A stretch of DNA of 64,000 nucleotides from Clostridium sp. chh4-2. GTDB taxonomy: Bacteria > Bacillota > Clostridia > Lachnospirales > Lachnospiraceae. Shown here piece after piece: positions 52,616 through 61,736 of the stretch. Within the stretch, counting starts at the first letter, position 1. Each line of letters starts with the position of its first letter. The notes beneath the pieces are model-generated. The model was given only the letters and a program-made list of their open reading frames with translations, searched no databases and was not told the origin of the DNA. The DNA lies in NCBI RefSeq assembly GCF_002899675.1, contig NZ_PKUU01000005.1, forward strand, positions 220,074 to 284,073. Reading direction: 5' to 3'. The position numbers and the translations under genes are program-made.

Positions 52616-53791
52616 CTATTTTCTCACCGCTCCTGATTTAACAGCAGCTTCTGCAATTCTCATTGCCACATGAGGAGCCACTCTTGGGTCCAATGCCGCC
52701 GGAATGATATATTCCGCGCATAATTTTTCCGGTTCTACCAGTTCGGCAATTGCATAAGCTGCGGCAACCTTCATATCATAGTTGATATCCCGCGCTCCCG
52801 CATCCAGCGCTCCGCGGAAAATTCCCGGAAATGCCAGCACGTTGTTGATCTGATTTGGGAAATCGGAACGCCCTGTTCCCATCACCTTAACCCCGGCTTC
52901 AATCGCCTCTTCATACATGATCTCAGGAGTTGGGTTTGCCATGGCAAATACAATCGGATCCTGGTTCATGCTCTTCACCATCTCCGGCTTTAACGCTCCG
53001 GCCACGGAAACACCGATAAACACGTCCGCTCCCACAAGAGCATCCGCCAGGGTTCCTCTCTTATCCTCTAAATTGGTGATATCGCAAAGCATCTTTTTAT
53101 GATCCTTGATTCCCACTTCCCGCTCTTTATATAAAATTCCGTTCTCATCACAGGCGATAATATGTTTCACACCTGCCGCTAACAGCATCTTGATGATCGC
53201 CGTACCCGCTGAACCGGGTCCGTTTAAAACCACGTGAATCTCTTCCATCTTCTTATCCACAACCTTTAATGCATTGATTAAAGCCGCTGTGACAACGATA
53301 GCCGTTCCATGCTGGTCATCGTGAAATACCGGAATATCCAATTCTTTTTCCAGCCTCTCTTCGATCTCAAAACATTTGGGAGAAGCGATATCTTCCAGAT
53401 TAATTCCGCCGAATGTAGGAGCCAGATATTTTACCGTCTTTATGATCTCTTCCGTATCCGTTGTATCCAGACAGATGGGAAATGCGTCCACATCGCCAAA
53501 TGTTTTAAACAGAATCGCCTTTCCTTCCATAACCGGCATAGCCGCCTCCGGCCCGATGTTGCCAAGTCCCAAAACAGCGGTTCCGTCGGATACGACTGCT
53601 ACCAGGTTGCCTTTTGCCGTATATTTATATACATCCTTTTTATCCGCATGAATCTTCCTGCATGGTTCCGCAACGCCGGGAGTATATGCTGTGCTCAGAT
53701 CATCTCTCGTCTGAACGGGCACCTTGCTGACCACACCGATCTTTCCTTTGTTTTCTTCATGCAATTTCAGCGCTTCTTCATTGTAATTCAT
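52616..53791 (-). CDS. NAD(P)-dependent malic enzyme
   Basis: The start at 53791 (MNYNEEALKLHEENKGKIGV) follows GAGGAAAAC. The 391-residue short bacterial-type enzyme has TAYTPGVAEPCR, KGNLVAVVSDGTAVLGLGNI, FHDDQHGTAIVVTAAL (metal-binding Asp) and LNGPGSAGTAIIKMLLAAG (nucleotide binding). It oxidatively decarboxylates malate to pyruvate. No phosphotransacetylase extension is present. Confidence 0.95.
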   Translation of the reverse strand: MNYNEEALKLHEENKGKIGVVSKVPVQTRDDLSTAYTPGVAEPCRKIHADKKDVYKYTAKGNLVAVVSDGTAVLGLGNIGPEAAMPVMEGKAILFKTFGDVDAFPICLDTTDTEEIIKTVKYLAPTFGGINLEDIASPKCFEIEERLEKELDIPVFHDDQHGTAIVVTAALINALKVVDKKMEEIHVVLNGPGSAGTAIIKMLLAAGVKHIIACDENGILYKEREVGIKDHKKMLCDITNLEDKRGTLADALVGADVFIGVSVAGALKPEMVKSMNQDPIVFAMANPTPEIMYEEAIEAGVKVMGTGRSDFPNQINNVLAFPGIFRGALDAGARDINYDMKVAAAYAIAELVEPEKLCAEYIIPAALDPRVAPHVAMRIAEAAVKSGAVRK

Positions 53792-53930
53792 GTTTTCCTC
53801 CATTCTCACCGCATGTCCGCGATTTTACCGCCATCCTGACGCGGCATAAAACTTTGCAATTTCCTTACTTAAAAGAATACCCCAAATGGCATGATTTGTA
53901 AATGTTTTATGCTCTTCCAGGCCAAAAAAT

Positions 53931-54197
53931 GTAACAGTTCAGCCTTCCGATACCTGCGCGGGCTCTGTCTGTTTCCATGGCCTTTCCTGTGACTTTGCAG
54001 GGTATTAGAACTTCTTAACGCGCAGAATTTTTCGTTCAAGGGAAATGTCCACCTGTTTGAGCGGAGCGAGTTTGGACATTTTCCTTGGCTTTTAGAAAAA
54101 TCCTGTACGTTTAGAAGTGCTTATACCCGAAACTGGAACAGGAAAGGCCATGGAAACAGACGGAGCCCGCGCAGGTATCGGAAGGCTGAACTGTTAC
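53931..54197. repeat. Long intergenic palindrome, family P2 copy B
   Basis: The outer arms 53931-53990 and 54138-54197 are complementary with one mismatch in 60. The core (AACGCGCAGAATTTTTC, loop GTTTGAGCGGAGCGAGTTT) matches copy A. The right arm carries the TAA stop codon of the adjacent membrane-protein gene (54194-54196). Confidence 0.8.
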
Positions 54198-55186
54198 CCA
54201 AAAATCATTTTCACCACACATAGAATGGAAAGCAGGGAAGCCCCCATTCCCACCGCGGTCTTTTTCACCACAATCCGGACCCATTGAGCGGAAGGTACAG
54301 AGAAAAGACGGCTCATATTCTCCTTTATCTCCCTGCACCTCGCCGCCCAGAAATCAAAATCCGACCATTTGGTAGGTATGAACTCCTGGGGAAATGTCAT
54401 CTGTTGGCTGTTTAACAGAAAGAAAAATGCCAGGGCCGAAAACAGAATTAAAAATATCGGTATTCCGTCCATGGAACTGCTTTTCTTATATTGTCTTCTG
54501 AATTCATACAAGCCGCAGAAAAAAAAAGAAATAATGGCCCCATAAAGAAAAAGTACGGAACCCGCGCCAAAAAGCGCACCGTCTGCGCACACGGATTCCG
54601 AACCGATCCCATAGCGGAATAAAAGCGTCTGCGCTTCTGTTTTTCCGTTCTCTCCTTTTCCGTAATCGAATAGGAGATATTCAAACTTCTCCTGACCATC
54701 GGACGGCACCAGCACCAGCTTTTTCTTTTCATCCATAACGCCCTTGATTTTATATGATTTTCCCATACAGAGAAGCTCCATTCCTATAACCTGATCGGAG
54801 CCGAACAATTCCATGGCAAGGCCGCGGCTGACTACGCAGCCGCCTTTATCCTTGGAATACCCAAAACTTCCAACGGATAAACGCACCGGATTCGCCAGCT
54901 CCTTGGCCCCATATACAGTCACGCAATCCGCCAGAATCCGCTTTCCCAATGTGCCGCTTTTTATCTCCACCCCTTCTTCCACTCTCCAGGCGGCAAACTG
55001 GGGCAGTTCCCGTATGGCGTCTTCTTTCTCCCGGCTTTCCATCTCTTCCAACGCTTTTTGATCCGGCCCTTTTTGGGCGGCATAATGAAAAAATACCTGG
55101 CCGCTGTGATTCAGAACGGAGGAACCGGCCGCCATGCTGATTCCCAGCAGGAGGACAGCCGCCCCAATGCTTATCCATCGCTTCAT
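54194..55186 (-). CDS. MacB-core-like membrane protein
   Basis: The 330-residue protein has an N-terminal membrane segment (~5-25). An extracellular region (~30-205) has GGCVVSRGLAMELFGSDQVI and GMELLCMGKSYKIKGVM, similar to the periplasmic core of MacB/FtsX-type permeases. Three further membrane segments lie at about 210-230, 243-262 and 308-328. No ATPase partner is encoded next to it. It overlaps the HlyD-like gene by 4 bp (ATGA) and ends inside a palindromic repeat. It is the last gene of the operon. The function may be export or envelope sensing. Confidence 0.65.
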   Translation of the reverse strand: MKRWISIGAAVLLLGISMAAGSSVLNHSGQVFFHYAAQKGPDQKALEEMESREKEDAIRELPQFAAWRVEEGVEIKSGTLGKRILADCVTVYGAKELANPVRLSVGSFGYSKDKGGCVVSRGLAMELFGSDQVIGMELLCMGKSYKIKGVMDEKKKLVLVPSDGQEKFEYLLFDYGKGENGKTEAQTLLFRYGIGSESVCADGALFGAGSVLFLYGAIISFFFCGLYEFRRQYKKSSSMDGIPIFLILFSALAFFFLLNSQQMTFPQEFIPTKWSDFDFWAARCREIKENMSRLFSVPSAQWVRIVVKKTAVGMGASLLSILCVVKMIFG

Positions 55187-56895
55187 TTTGTCACCACCCG
55201 TACCCGGTCGCCTTCCCTGACCTCTTTATTTCCGGATGTGATGATTTTTGTATCCGCCCCTAAAGGTCCTGATACGGCGGCAGACGTGCTGCTTTTCTCA
55301 ATCACATCCAGATGAACTCTCACCGCAGCAAGCTCTTCACCTAATATGGTTTTCTTAGGTTCCGCCACAAGACAGAAATATCCGGTATTGTCCTCTCTCA
55401 GCGCTTCAATAGGGATGACGGTTGGATATATTCCGGATTCCATCCTGATGCTGAAACTGGCGCTTCCGCCTAAAACACCCTGGCCTTCCGGCATCACTGC
55501 CGTTATTTCCGCTTTATCCTCTTCGGACATCTGATTCACCGTCTCAATCTCCGCCTCAATACCGACCTGTTCTCCGGGATTTTTCACCTTCATCTTCAGC
55601 CCCGGCTTTATCAGCTTGGAATCCTCTTTATCGATCTGTGCTTTGAGCTTCAAGCTTCCACAGGCCATTTTTATCTGCTTCCCTTCCGGAATGGAATCTC
55701 CGTCATTCAGCCCTGAATCCACCATAATCCCATCGGATGAGGCCAGAATCTGACCGTTTTGTCCGGCCAGCCGGTCGATTTTTTCCAGCTTCTTTTCAAT
55801 TGCCTGAAGGTCAAGTTCCATGGACCGCTGTCTCAGGCGGGATGATTCCCTCTGCACCTGTTCTTCGGCCATTGCGCCCGCATCAGAAACTCTGGCATTC
55901 TCCAGTTTCTGCATGGACTGGTACAGGTTTTCCTCCAAACTGTTGACCTTGCGCCTTGCTTCTTTTAACTTGTCTTCCTCCGCCTCCATGGCCGTCTCAT
56001 AATTTTTCCTCAATTCTTCCTTAGCCTCTTCGCTGCCATAATCCACATCTTCGTAATCCGATTCAGCTGCATACATCTTCGCTCTGGCCTCTTCAACCAG
56101 CACATCCTGTTCATCCTTTGTCTCTTCCAAATCCTCCTCGGCTCTCTCTAACGCCAACTCCGCATCGGCGATGGCCTCTTCCGATTCATCCTTTTCTATC
56201 AGCTTATCCAGCTTCTTCTGTTTGTCATCCACTTCCCTCTCCGCCCGTCTCACCGCGGAATCCCGGCTGATCTGCGCGGTTTCATACATGCGTTTCGCAC
56301 TTTTAAATGTCCTCTTCGCCTCTTCCTTCACTTCTTCCCGGGACCTTCCCAGCTTTCTCTGATATTCCTGCTTTAAATCAGCTGTTTTAATGGAATACTC
56401 ATCCAATGCTTCCGTCAAATCCTGATTTCCCAGTTCCAGCGCCTTCTGATCCGCCTCAATGGCCTGAAGCGCCAGAGTTTCCTGGGTCACTTTTGGTATC
56501 GGCGTGGCCGACAGTTTTTCCTGCTCCAGCAAAAGCTTCGCCTTCTCCAGTTCGGTCTGAAGCCGTTCCCTTTCCTCCTCTAACGATTCCTGCTGCACTG
56601 TCAGCACATTTTCCCCAGCCTTTATTTCCTGTCCCGGCATCTTCTCGATCTTTCCCACCTTCAGCCCTTCCGGAAGGCTTATATAAACCATATTATCCGC
56701 CGCGTAAGTTCCTTCCCCTTTAAATTCATAGTCCACCACTCCCTGTTTGGCCCTTTCGGTCTGTACTTTCGCAACGGTCACCGCATCCATCGCCCTGGAC
56801 AAAAAAGTGAGGATCACCATGGATACGAGAAAAATAATCAATGTTTTTTTGCATAAAATCCCTATTTTTTCCTTACTGATTCTCTCTTTATCCAT
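55183..56895 (-). CDS. HlyD-family membrane fusion protein
   Basis: The 570-residue protein has an N-terminal membrane anchor (~16-36). A first lipoyl-like half follows (~60-110: EGLKVGKIEKMPGQEIKAGE). A very long coiled coil runs ~115-385 (acidic/basic heptads). The second lipoyl half is GQILASSDGIMVDSGLNDGD, then beta-barrel segments to the end. This is the HlyD/efflux adaptor architecture. It starts 4 bp after the permease stop and overlaps the MacB-like gene. Adaptors normally work with a MacB-type transporter, supporting that link. Confidence 0.85.
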   Translation of the reverse strand: MDKERISKEKIGILCKKTLIIFLVSMVILTFLSRAMDAVTVAKVQTERAKQGVVDYEFKGEGTYAADNMVYISLPEGLKVGKIEKMPGQEIKAGENVLTVQQESLEEERERLQTELEKAKLLLEQEKLSATPIPKVTQETLALQAIEADQKALELGNQDLTEALDEYSIKTADLKQEYQRKLGRSREEVKEEAKRTFKSAKRMYETAQISRDSAVRRAEREVDDKQKKLDKLIEKDESEEAIADAELALERAEEDLEETKDEQDVLVEEARAKMYAAESDYEDVDYGSEEAKEELRKNYETAMEAEEDKLKEARRKVNSLEENLYQSMQKLENARVSDAGAMAEEQVQRESSRLRQRSMELDLQAIEKKLEKIDRLAGQNGQILASSDGIMVDSGLNDGDSIPEGKQIKMACGSLKLKAQIDKEDSKLIKPGLKMKVKNPGEQVGIEAEIETVNQMSEEDKAEITAVMPEGQGVLGGSASFSIRMESGIYPTVIPIEALREDNTGYFCLVAEPKKTILGEELAAVRVHLDVIEKSSTSAAVSGPLGADTKIITSGNKEVREGDRVRVVTK

Positions 56896-56899
56896 TTCC

Positions 56900-57739
56900 T
56901 CATTCCTTTATTCCGGAAGCAGCAATTCCCTGCTCTAAATTTCCCTGTCCCAGTATGAACAGAGTAACCGGCAAAATCATCATAACGATCGAAGCAGCCC
57001 ACGCAACCCCCGCCTTATCCGAAGTGATCTCCGGCAAATAAAGCGACAAAGGCCACAACCGCCTTTCCTTTAAAAATGCCATCGGCTGTTCGATCGCATT
57101 CCAGTATTCCAAAAACCCTAAAACCATTGCGGATATAATTCCCGGCATCCCAAGGGGAATTCCCACCTTGAAAAACACGGTCAATTCCCCGGCTCCGTCC
57201 AGCTTTGCCGCCTCCAAAAGCGGAACCGGTATTCCTTCAAAGAATTTCGTCATGATAAATACAGGAAACGTAGAGAAAATCCCTGGCAGAATCACCGCAA
57301 AATGGCTGTTCAAAAGTTTTAAATTTTTAAGCACCAGATAATTAGGCACCATGGTTACCTGAAACGGCAAAATCATCAAAACGATATAGATAAAAAACAG
57401 AACCCCTTTTCCCCGAAAGTTATAATTGGCAAATCCCCAGGCCGCCAAAAGGGCAACTACCATCTGTCCCGCTAAAACAGCTCCCGTCTGGAAGCAGGAA
57501 TTCCAAAACATCACATAAAATCCTGGTGAATCAAAGAGCAGCTCAATATATGGCCGCAGCGTAGGATAAGTCGGAATCAGCGTTTCCTTTACCGGAGTCA
57601 TTCCTGTTCCAAATATTATGGCAAACCGGTCCAGCATCTCGCTTTCCGACATCAGGGAATTGCCTGCCATCATGAGGAGGGGCATCCACACCAGAATACA
57701 GAAAAAGGTCAGAATTGCTTTCATGCAAAACCTTTTCAT
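56900..57739 (-). CDS. Sugar-type ABC transporter permease (MalG-like)
   Basis: The start at 57739 (MKRFCMKAILTFFCILVWMP) overlaps the previous permease stop as ATGA. The 279-residue protein has six membrane segments and the permease EAA-loop motif EAAKLDGAGELTVFFKVGIP (~175-194). It ends IAASGIKE. It pairs with the MalF-like permease. No ATPase gene is present in the operon, so a shared ATPase encoded elsewhere (MsmK-like) is likely. Confidence 0.9.
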   Translation of the reverse strand: MKRFCMKAILTFFCILVWMPLLMMAGNSLMSESEMLDRFAIIFGTGMTPVKETLIPTYPTLRPYIELLFDSPGFYVMFWNSCFQTGAVLAGQMVVALLAAWGFANYNFRGKGVLFFIYIVLMILPFQVTMVPNYLVLKNLKLLNSHFAVILPGIFSTFPVFIMTKFFEGIPVPLLEAAKLDGAGELTVFFKVGIPLGMPGIISAMVLGFLEYWNAIEQPMAFLKERRLWPLSLYLPEITSDKAGVAWAASIVMMILPVTLFILGQGNLEQGIAASGIKE

Positions 57740-58602
57740 TGGCTCTTCCTCCTCTTTCTCACAAGAATCCATAAAACAATAGGAACCAGAACCACCGTTT
57801 CGATTAAAACAGAGGCCGCGCTCATTTTCTGAATATCCAGGGATACAAACCAGTTGTTGAACAAATGCTGCAGCATATAGATGCTTTCATTTGGATAGTC
57901 ACCTGCCACCAGATAGGCCTCCCGGAACACTTTAAATGAATTAACCACGGATAAAATGCCCGCCAAAAGCACCGTACGCCTCAGCCCGGGCATGGTGATA
58001 TAGATAAATTTCTGCCATGCTCCGGCTCCGTCCACCTCCGCAGCTTCATACAGCTCTTTGGAGATTCCATCCAGCCCGGCCAGCCACAGCACCATATCAT
58101 ATCCCGTATTTTTCCACAGATAGGTGGCAACCAGCACATAAAATGCGCTTTTATCTCCCATCCAATCCCCTCCCGTCACCCCAAACAGTAACAGGAGCTG
58201 ATTGAAAAGTCCTTTGGAATGAAAAATTAATTTCCACAGCAGCACAATGGACGCCACCGGAATTGCCATGGGCAGCAGGATACTGGTTTTATACAGCCCC
58301 GTTCCCTTTTTTATTCCCAGCACCAGAAGTGCCAGGAAAAGGGATAAAACCAACAGGGTGGGAATACAGACCGCAGTAAAACGGAATGTATTCCAAACAG
58401 CCAGGCGAAATGCCTGACTGCTTAAAACCTCCCTGAAATTACGAAGCCCTACAAAGGTTCCGCCGACCGCCTGATAAAAGGATCTGTACATTACGTTCAA
58501 AAATGGAATCAACACAAAGACAGTAACTCCTATCAGGCTGGGGGCCAGGAACAAAAAGGCTTTTTTATTCTGAGAAATACAGGTTCGCTTTGTTTTCTGC
58601 AT
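57736..58602 (-). CDS. Sugar-type ABC transporter permease (MalF-like)
   Basis: The start at 58602 (MQKTKRTCISQNKKAFLFLA) overlaps the end of the solute-binding gene by 38 bp. The 288-residue protein has six membrane segments. The EAA loop reads EAAEVDGAGAWQKFIYITMP, typical of carbohydrate ABC permeases. It ends in a basic tail (RKRRKSQ). The overlaps show tight co-expression with the upstream binding protein. Confidence 0.9.
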   Translation of the reverse strand: MQKTKRTCISQNKKAFLFLAPSLIGVTVFVLIPFLNVMYRSFYQAVGGTFVGLRNFREVLSSQAFRLAVWNTFRFTAVCIPTLLVLSLFLALLVLGIKKGTGLYKTSILLPMAIPVASIVLLWKLIFHSKGLFNQLLLLFGVTGGDWMGDKSAFYVLVATYLWKNTGYDMVLWLAGLDGISKELYEAAEVDGAGAWQKFIYITMPGLRRTVLLAGILSVVNSFKVFREAYLVAGDYPNESIYMLQHLFNNWFVSLDIQKMSAASVLIETVVLVPIVLWILVRKRRKSQ

Positions 58603-60826
58603 TTTGTGCCGCCTGTTCAAGCGACAGGCTTCCGTCGAAGAATCCTTTCGTCTCATCTATAATAATCCCCAACAAAACGCGGTCCACAATGATCGGACGG
58701 TCCGCCCCTTCTGCCAGACGGAACAGCTGCGTTTTTTCTTCTTTATTAGGCCATGATCCGGCCAGTTCATATCCATCGCCGCCCGACACGGCAACCATGT
58801 ATTCACTGCTCTTTTTGTCGACCATCCACTCATCCACAGCCTTTAAGTTAACAGGAAGCCCGTCTGATAAATCACTGCCCTGAACCTGGCTGCCCAGCAC
58901 ATAGCGGACAAATTCCTGAGCAAGTTCCATATCTTGACTCCCTTTATTAATGCCGAGCACGCCTTTTGGAATATAAGAATTATTAACGGACTGCAAAGTA
59001 AACTGGTTCTTATTAATAACTGCAAATGACATTATCAGCCCGCTCAAACCATTGGCACTGTCGATGGCTATGCTGCTTTTTCCCGTATCCACCCGTTCGT
59101 ATTCACTGTCCATAAATCCACTGGCGCCAAATCTCATATTATAGACCCGCCCCATTCCGGACTCCTCGTCTTCGCCAAACGATGGCTGGGCCCCACAGGC
59201 TTCTCCAACGGTCTGAACCGTCTCAAGCAGTTCCTTTATCTTTCCCGGAACCAGTTTTTTCTGTTGTCCATCCACAATTTCATTATAAGAAATCGTTGTT
59301 ATCTGTCTCAGCAGGTTTTCATACGTTGTCTTAGGCCGGATCGGCAGATTGGACGGATTCTGTTGATAAGTTTTAATCCCTTCCAACGAACCCAGGCTGT
59401 CAATGGCCTTCTGATCACCATATGCCACCAGAAGGGTCATCCTGGAAGGCATTTGATAGATGCTTCCATCCGCCTCAGTAAAAGGCGCGGCAACATTTCC
59501 CATCAGTTCGCCTGAATCAATCATCGGTTTCAGCACATCCTTCATATCCGCCAAAATCCCCTTATCTATGTAGGAGTCCACTGGAAGGCCGTCCAAAACC
59601 AGTATATCCGCCCCATTTCCTCCCAAAAGTTCCGTATTCAAAGCCCTGATTGTATCGGAAACTGTGGTGCTTCCCGAAGTTTCCGCCCCATCGATCAGTT
59701 CCACAATAACATCGGGATGTTCCAGCTGGAACATGGATGCAGCCTGACGGATCGTATCATCTTTACTGAGATCCAGCCCGTATACATTTAACGTCCGGCT
59801 GGGCACAGAGGGCATGTTGGGGTCAAAAACATAGTGTTTCAGCTGGTCATTTTCCCCGGTTCCTACCCATACATAAAAATCGTCCTCATTGCCCACAAAT
59901 AATTTATTGAGATAAACGCTGGGCATGCTCAAAGAATTCAGCTTTCCGTCCACAATCGTTTCCCAAATGCTGCCCCCCTGTGCCATATGATGAATTCCAT
60001 CTGCATTGGCCACAAAGAAACCGCCTTTACGGTCGGCAGCCGTCGGAGATGAACTGTCGCCGTATTCAGAATGGGACTGATAGGGAATCTCTTCTTTGGC
60101 AATTCCCGACTGCTCTTTTACATCATATTTTAAGAAGCAGTTATTTCCGATGGTCAGATAAATATCATCATAGAGAAATCCGCCCGGCCTCCATTCCATC
60201 GAACTCCAAATCTGGGGCATGGAAAACAGTTCTTTTCCGTCCTGGGTATATGCAACAGTCTTATCTTTGTCAGACATCAATATGGTTCCGTCCGCCGTGA
60301 TACCATAATAATCCGGATAGACTGCATAATATCCACTGTCTTTTTTCACCGACAAAATGTCTTCCAACAGTTCTTTAGGCGGCTGCCCTTCTTCCAGCTT
60401 CACCAGATGAGCCTTATACTCTTCTGCGTCATGATAGGAAACATACCTGTTTTTATCCTCCCCATATATCATATTAAAATAATATGGAAATTCTAATTCC
60501 TCCAGCAATGACTTCTCCTGTTTTTCCCACTGACCGTCACGAAGCAGATACCGGTTAATTCCACTGCTTTCTTTTATATAGAGTTCGAGGCTTCTATCCT
60601 CCAACTGTATCATATCCACAATCCTGTCCCCGCTTTCTCCCGGAAACTCCACGCTGCTTTCCGCATATCTTCCCATCGCCTGCGGCTTTTCCTCTGTCTG
60701 TGCCTGCGTTGTACCGGCGGTTGTGCCTGTATTCGTATCTGTATTTGATGCAGAAGAACATCCGCCAAGCAAACCGACGGCCATGCTCATTGCGAGCGCT
60801 GCTGATATAATCTTCTTTCTTATCAT
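58565..60826 (-). CDS. Large lipoprotein, family-1 solute-binding protein with extra N-terminal domain
   Basis: The 753-residue protein has a lipoprotein signal (MIRKKIISAALAMSMAVGLL then GGCSS, Cys ~23). Residues ~55-335 form an extra beta-propeller-like region with repeated short segments (IVDMIQLEDRSLELYIKESS, GILMSDKDKTV, KLNSLSMPSVYLNKLFVGNE). Residues ~345-745 are a family-1 binding domain: DTIRQAASMFQLEHPDVIVE, GADILVLDGLPVDSYIDKGI and IYQMPSRMTLLVAYGD. Ordinary sugar-binding proteins are ~420-550 residues. The extra domain may sense the envelope or an activator. It heads the operon. Confidence 0.8.
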   Translation of the reverse strand: MIRKKIISAALAMSMAVGLLGGCSSASNTDTNTGTTAGTTQAQTEEKPQAMGRYAESSVEFPGESGDRIVDMIQLEDRSLELYIKESSGINRYLLRDGQWEKQEKSLLEELEFPYYFNMIYGEDKNRYVSYHDAEEYKAHLVKLEEGQPPKELLEDILSVKKDSGYYAVYPDYYGITADGTILMSDKDKTVAYTQDGKELFSMPQIWSSMEWRPGGFLYDDIYLTIGNNCFLKYDVKEQSGIAKEEIPYQSHSEYGDSSSPTAADRKGGFFVANADGIHHMAQGGSIWETIVDGKLNSLSMPSVYLNKLFVGNEDDFYVWVGTGENDQLKHYVFDPNMPSVPSRTLNVYGLDLSKDDTIRQAASMFQLEHPDVIVELIDGAETSGSTTVSDTIRALNTELLGGNGADILVLDGLPVDSYIDKGILADMKDVLKPMIDSGELMGNVAAPFTEADGSIYQMPSRMTLLVAYGDQKAIDSLGSLEGIKTYQQNPSNLPIRPKTTYENLLRQITTISYNEIVDGQQKKLVPGKIKELLETVQTVGEACGAQPSFGEDEESGMGRVYNMRFGASGFMDSEYERVDTGKSSIAIDSANGLSGLIMSFAVINKNQFTLQSVNNSYIPKGVLGINKGSQDMELAQEFVRYVLGSQVQGSDLSDGLPVNLKAVDEWMVDKKSSEYMVAVSGGDGYELAGSWPNKEEKTQLFRLAEGADRPIIVDRVLLGIIIDETKGFFDGSLSLEQAAQNAENKANLYFSE

Positions 60827-60904
60827 AACTTCTCCCTCTTCCCGTCCTTTTGACGAAAATTTCCTTTCCGTTTATTTGTTTCTGCCATTATCATATCAAA
60901 CAGA

Positions 60905-60970
60905 TCTCTAAAAAAACTGGAAAATGGTAATAATTTCTTTTAGATTTTTTAGAGATTTGTCTGCTATACT
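60905..60970. promoter_or_regulatory. Inverted repeat and promoter between operon and response regulator
   Basis: TCTCTAAAAAA (60905-60915) is inverted as TTTTTTAGAGA (60945-60955). A -10-like TATACT follows (60965-60970). This may be the response-regulator operator for the divergent genes. Confidence 0.45.
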
Positions 60971-61052
60971 ATTAAGTAGATTGGGGTGCAAAAGGTCTTG
61001 CCTCCCGAAACATAAGCAAGAAATAAATCTATTTATAAATGGGGAATTTATT

Positions 61053-61736
61053 ATGAGAATTCTATTGGTAGAAGACGACAGAGAATTATGCGATACGGTA
61101 AAATTACAGCTGATTCACGCAGGTTATGATACGGATGCCTGCTATACGGGACAGGACGCATTTTACTATGCTTCCGAACACCCTTATGACGTGATCATCC
61201 TGGACCGGATGCTTCCGGTCATCGATGGAATCAGCCTTTTAAAAAGTCTGAGAAACCAGCAGATCTCCACGCCGGTAATCATCACCACCGCTTTAGACGG
61301 AATCAACGACAGAATTGATGGATTGGACGCCGGAGCCGACGACTATCTGGTAAAGCCCTATGCAGTAGAAGAACTGCTGGCCCGCATCCGCGCCATCGCA
61401 AGACGTCCTGCCAGACTGGAACACAGTTTAAACCAATCCTTTTCCAATATCAGCCTGGATACGGACAGGCACGAACTGACCGGCCCCGGAGGCACGGTGT
61501 CTTTAAGCAAACGGGAATCCGCCCTTTTAGAATATCTGATCCGCAATGCCAGACAGATTCTGCCCAGAGGCCTGATTCTGTCCTACATATGGGGGCCTGA
61601 TTCGGAGGTGGAAGAAGGCAACCTGGACAATTACATCTATTTTTTAAGAAGGCGTTTAAAATCCGTACAGGCAGCCGCACAGATTAAAACCGTACACGGA
61701 GTCGGTTACCGGCTGGAAGAAGGTGGCACTTCATGA
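61053..61736 (+). CDS. OmpR/PhoB-type response regulator
   Basis: The start at 61053 (MRILLVEDDRELCDTVKLQL) lies in TGGGGAATTT. The 227-residue protein has a receiver domain with the phosphoacceptor Asp in YDVIILDRMLPV (~51) and the Lys in DDYLVKPYAVEEL (~101). A winged-helix effector follows (~130-225: SKRESALLEYLIRNARQILP, LDNYIYFLRRRLKS, IKTVHGVGYRLEE). It overlaps the kinase gene by 4 bp. It probably controls the divergent transporter operon. Confidence 0.95.
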   Translation: MRILLVEDDRELCDTVKLQLIHAGYDTDACYTGQDAFYYASEHPYDVIILDRMLPVIDGISLLKSLRNQQISTPVIITTALDGINDRIDGLDAGADDYLVKPYAVEELLARIRAIARRPARLEHSLNQSFSNISLDTDRHELTGPGGTVSLSKRESALLEYLIRNARQILPRGLILSYIWGPDSEVEEGNLDNYIYFLRRRLKSVQAAAQIKTVHGVGYRLEEGGTS

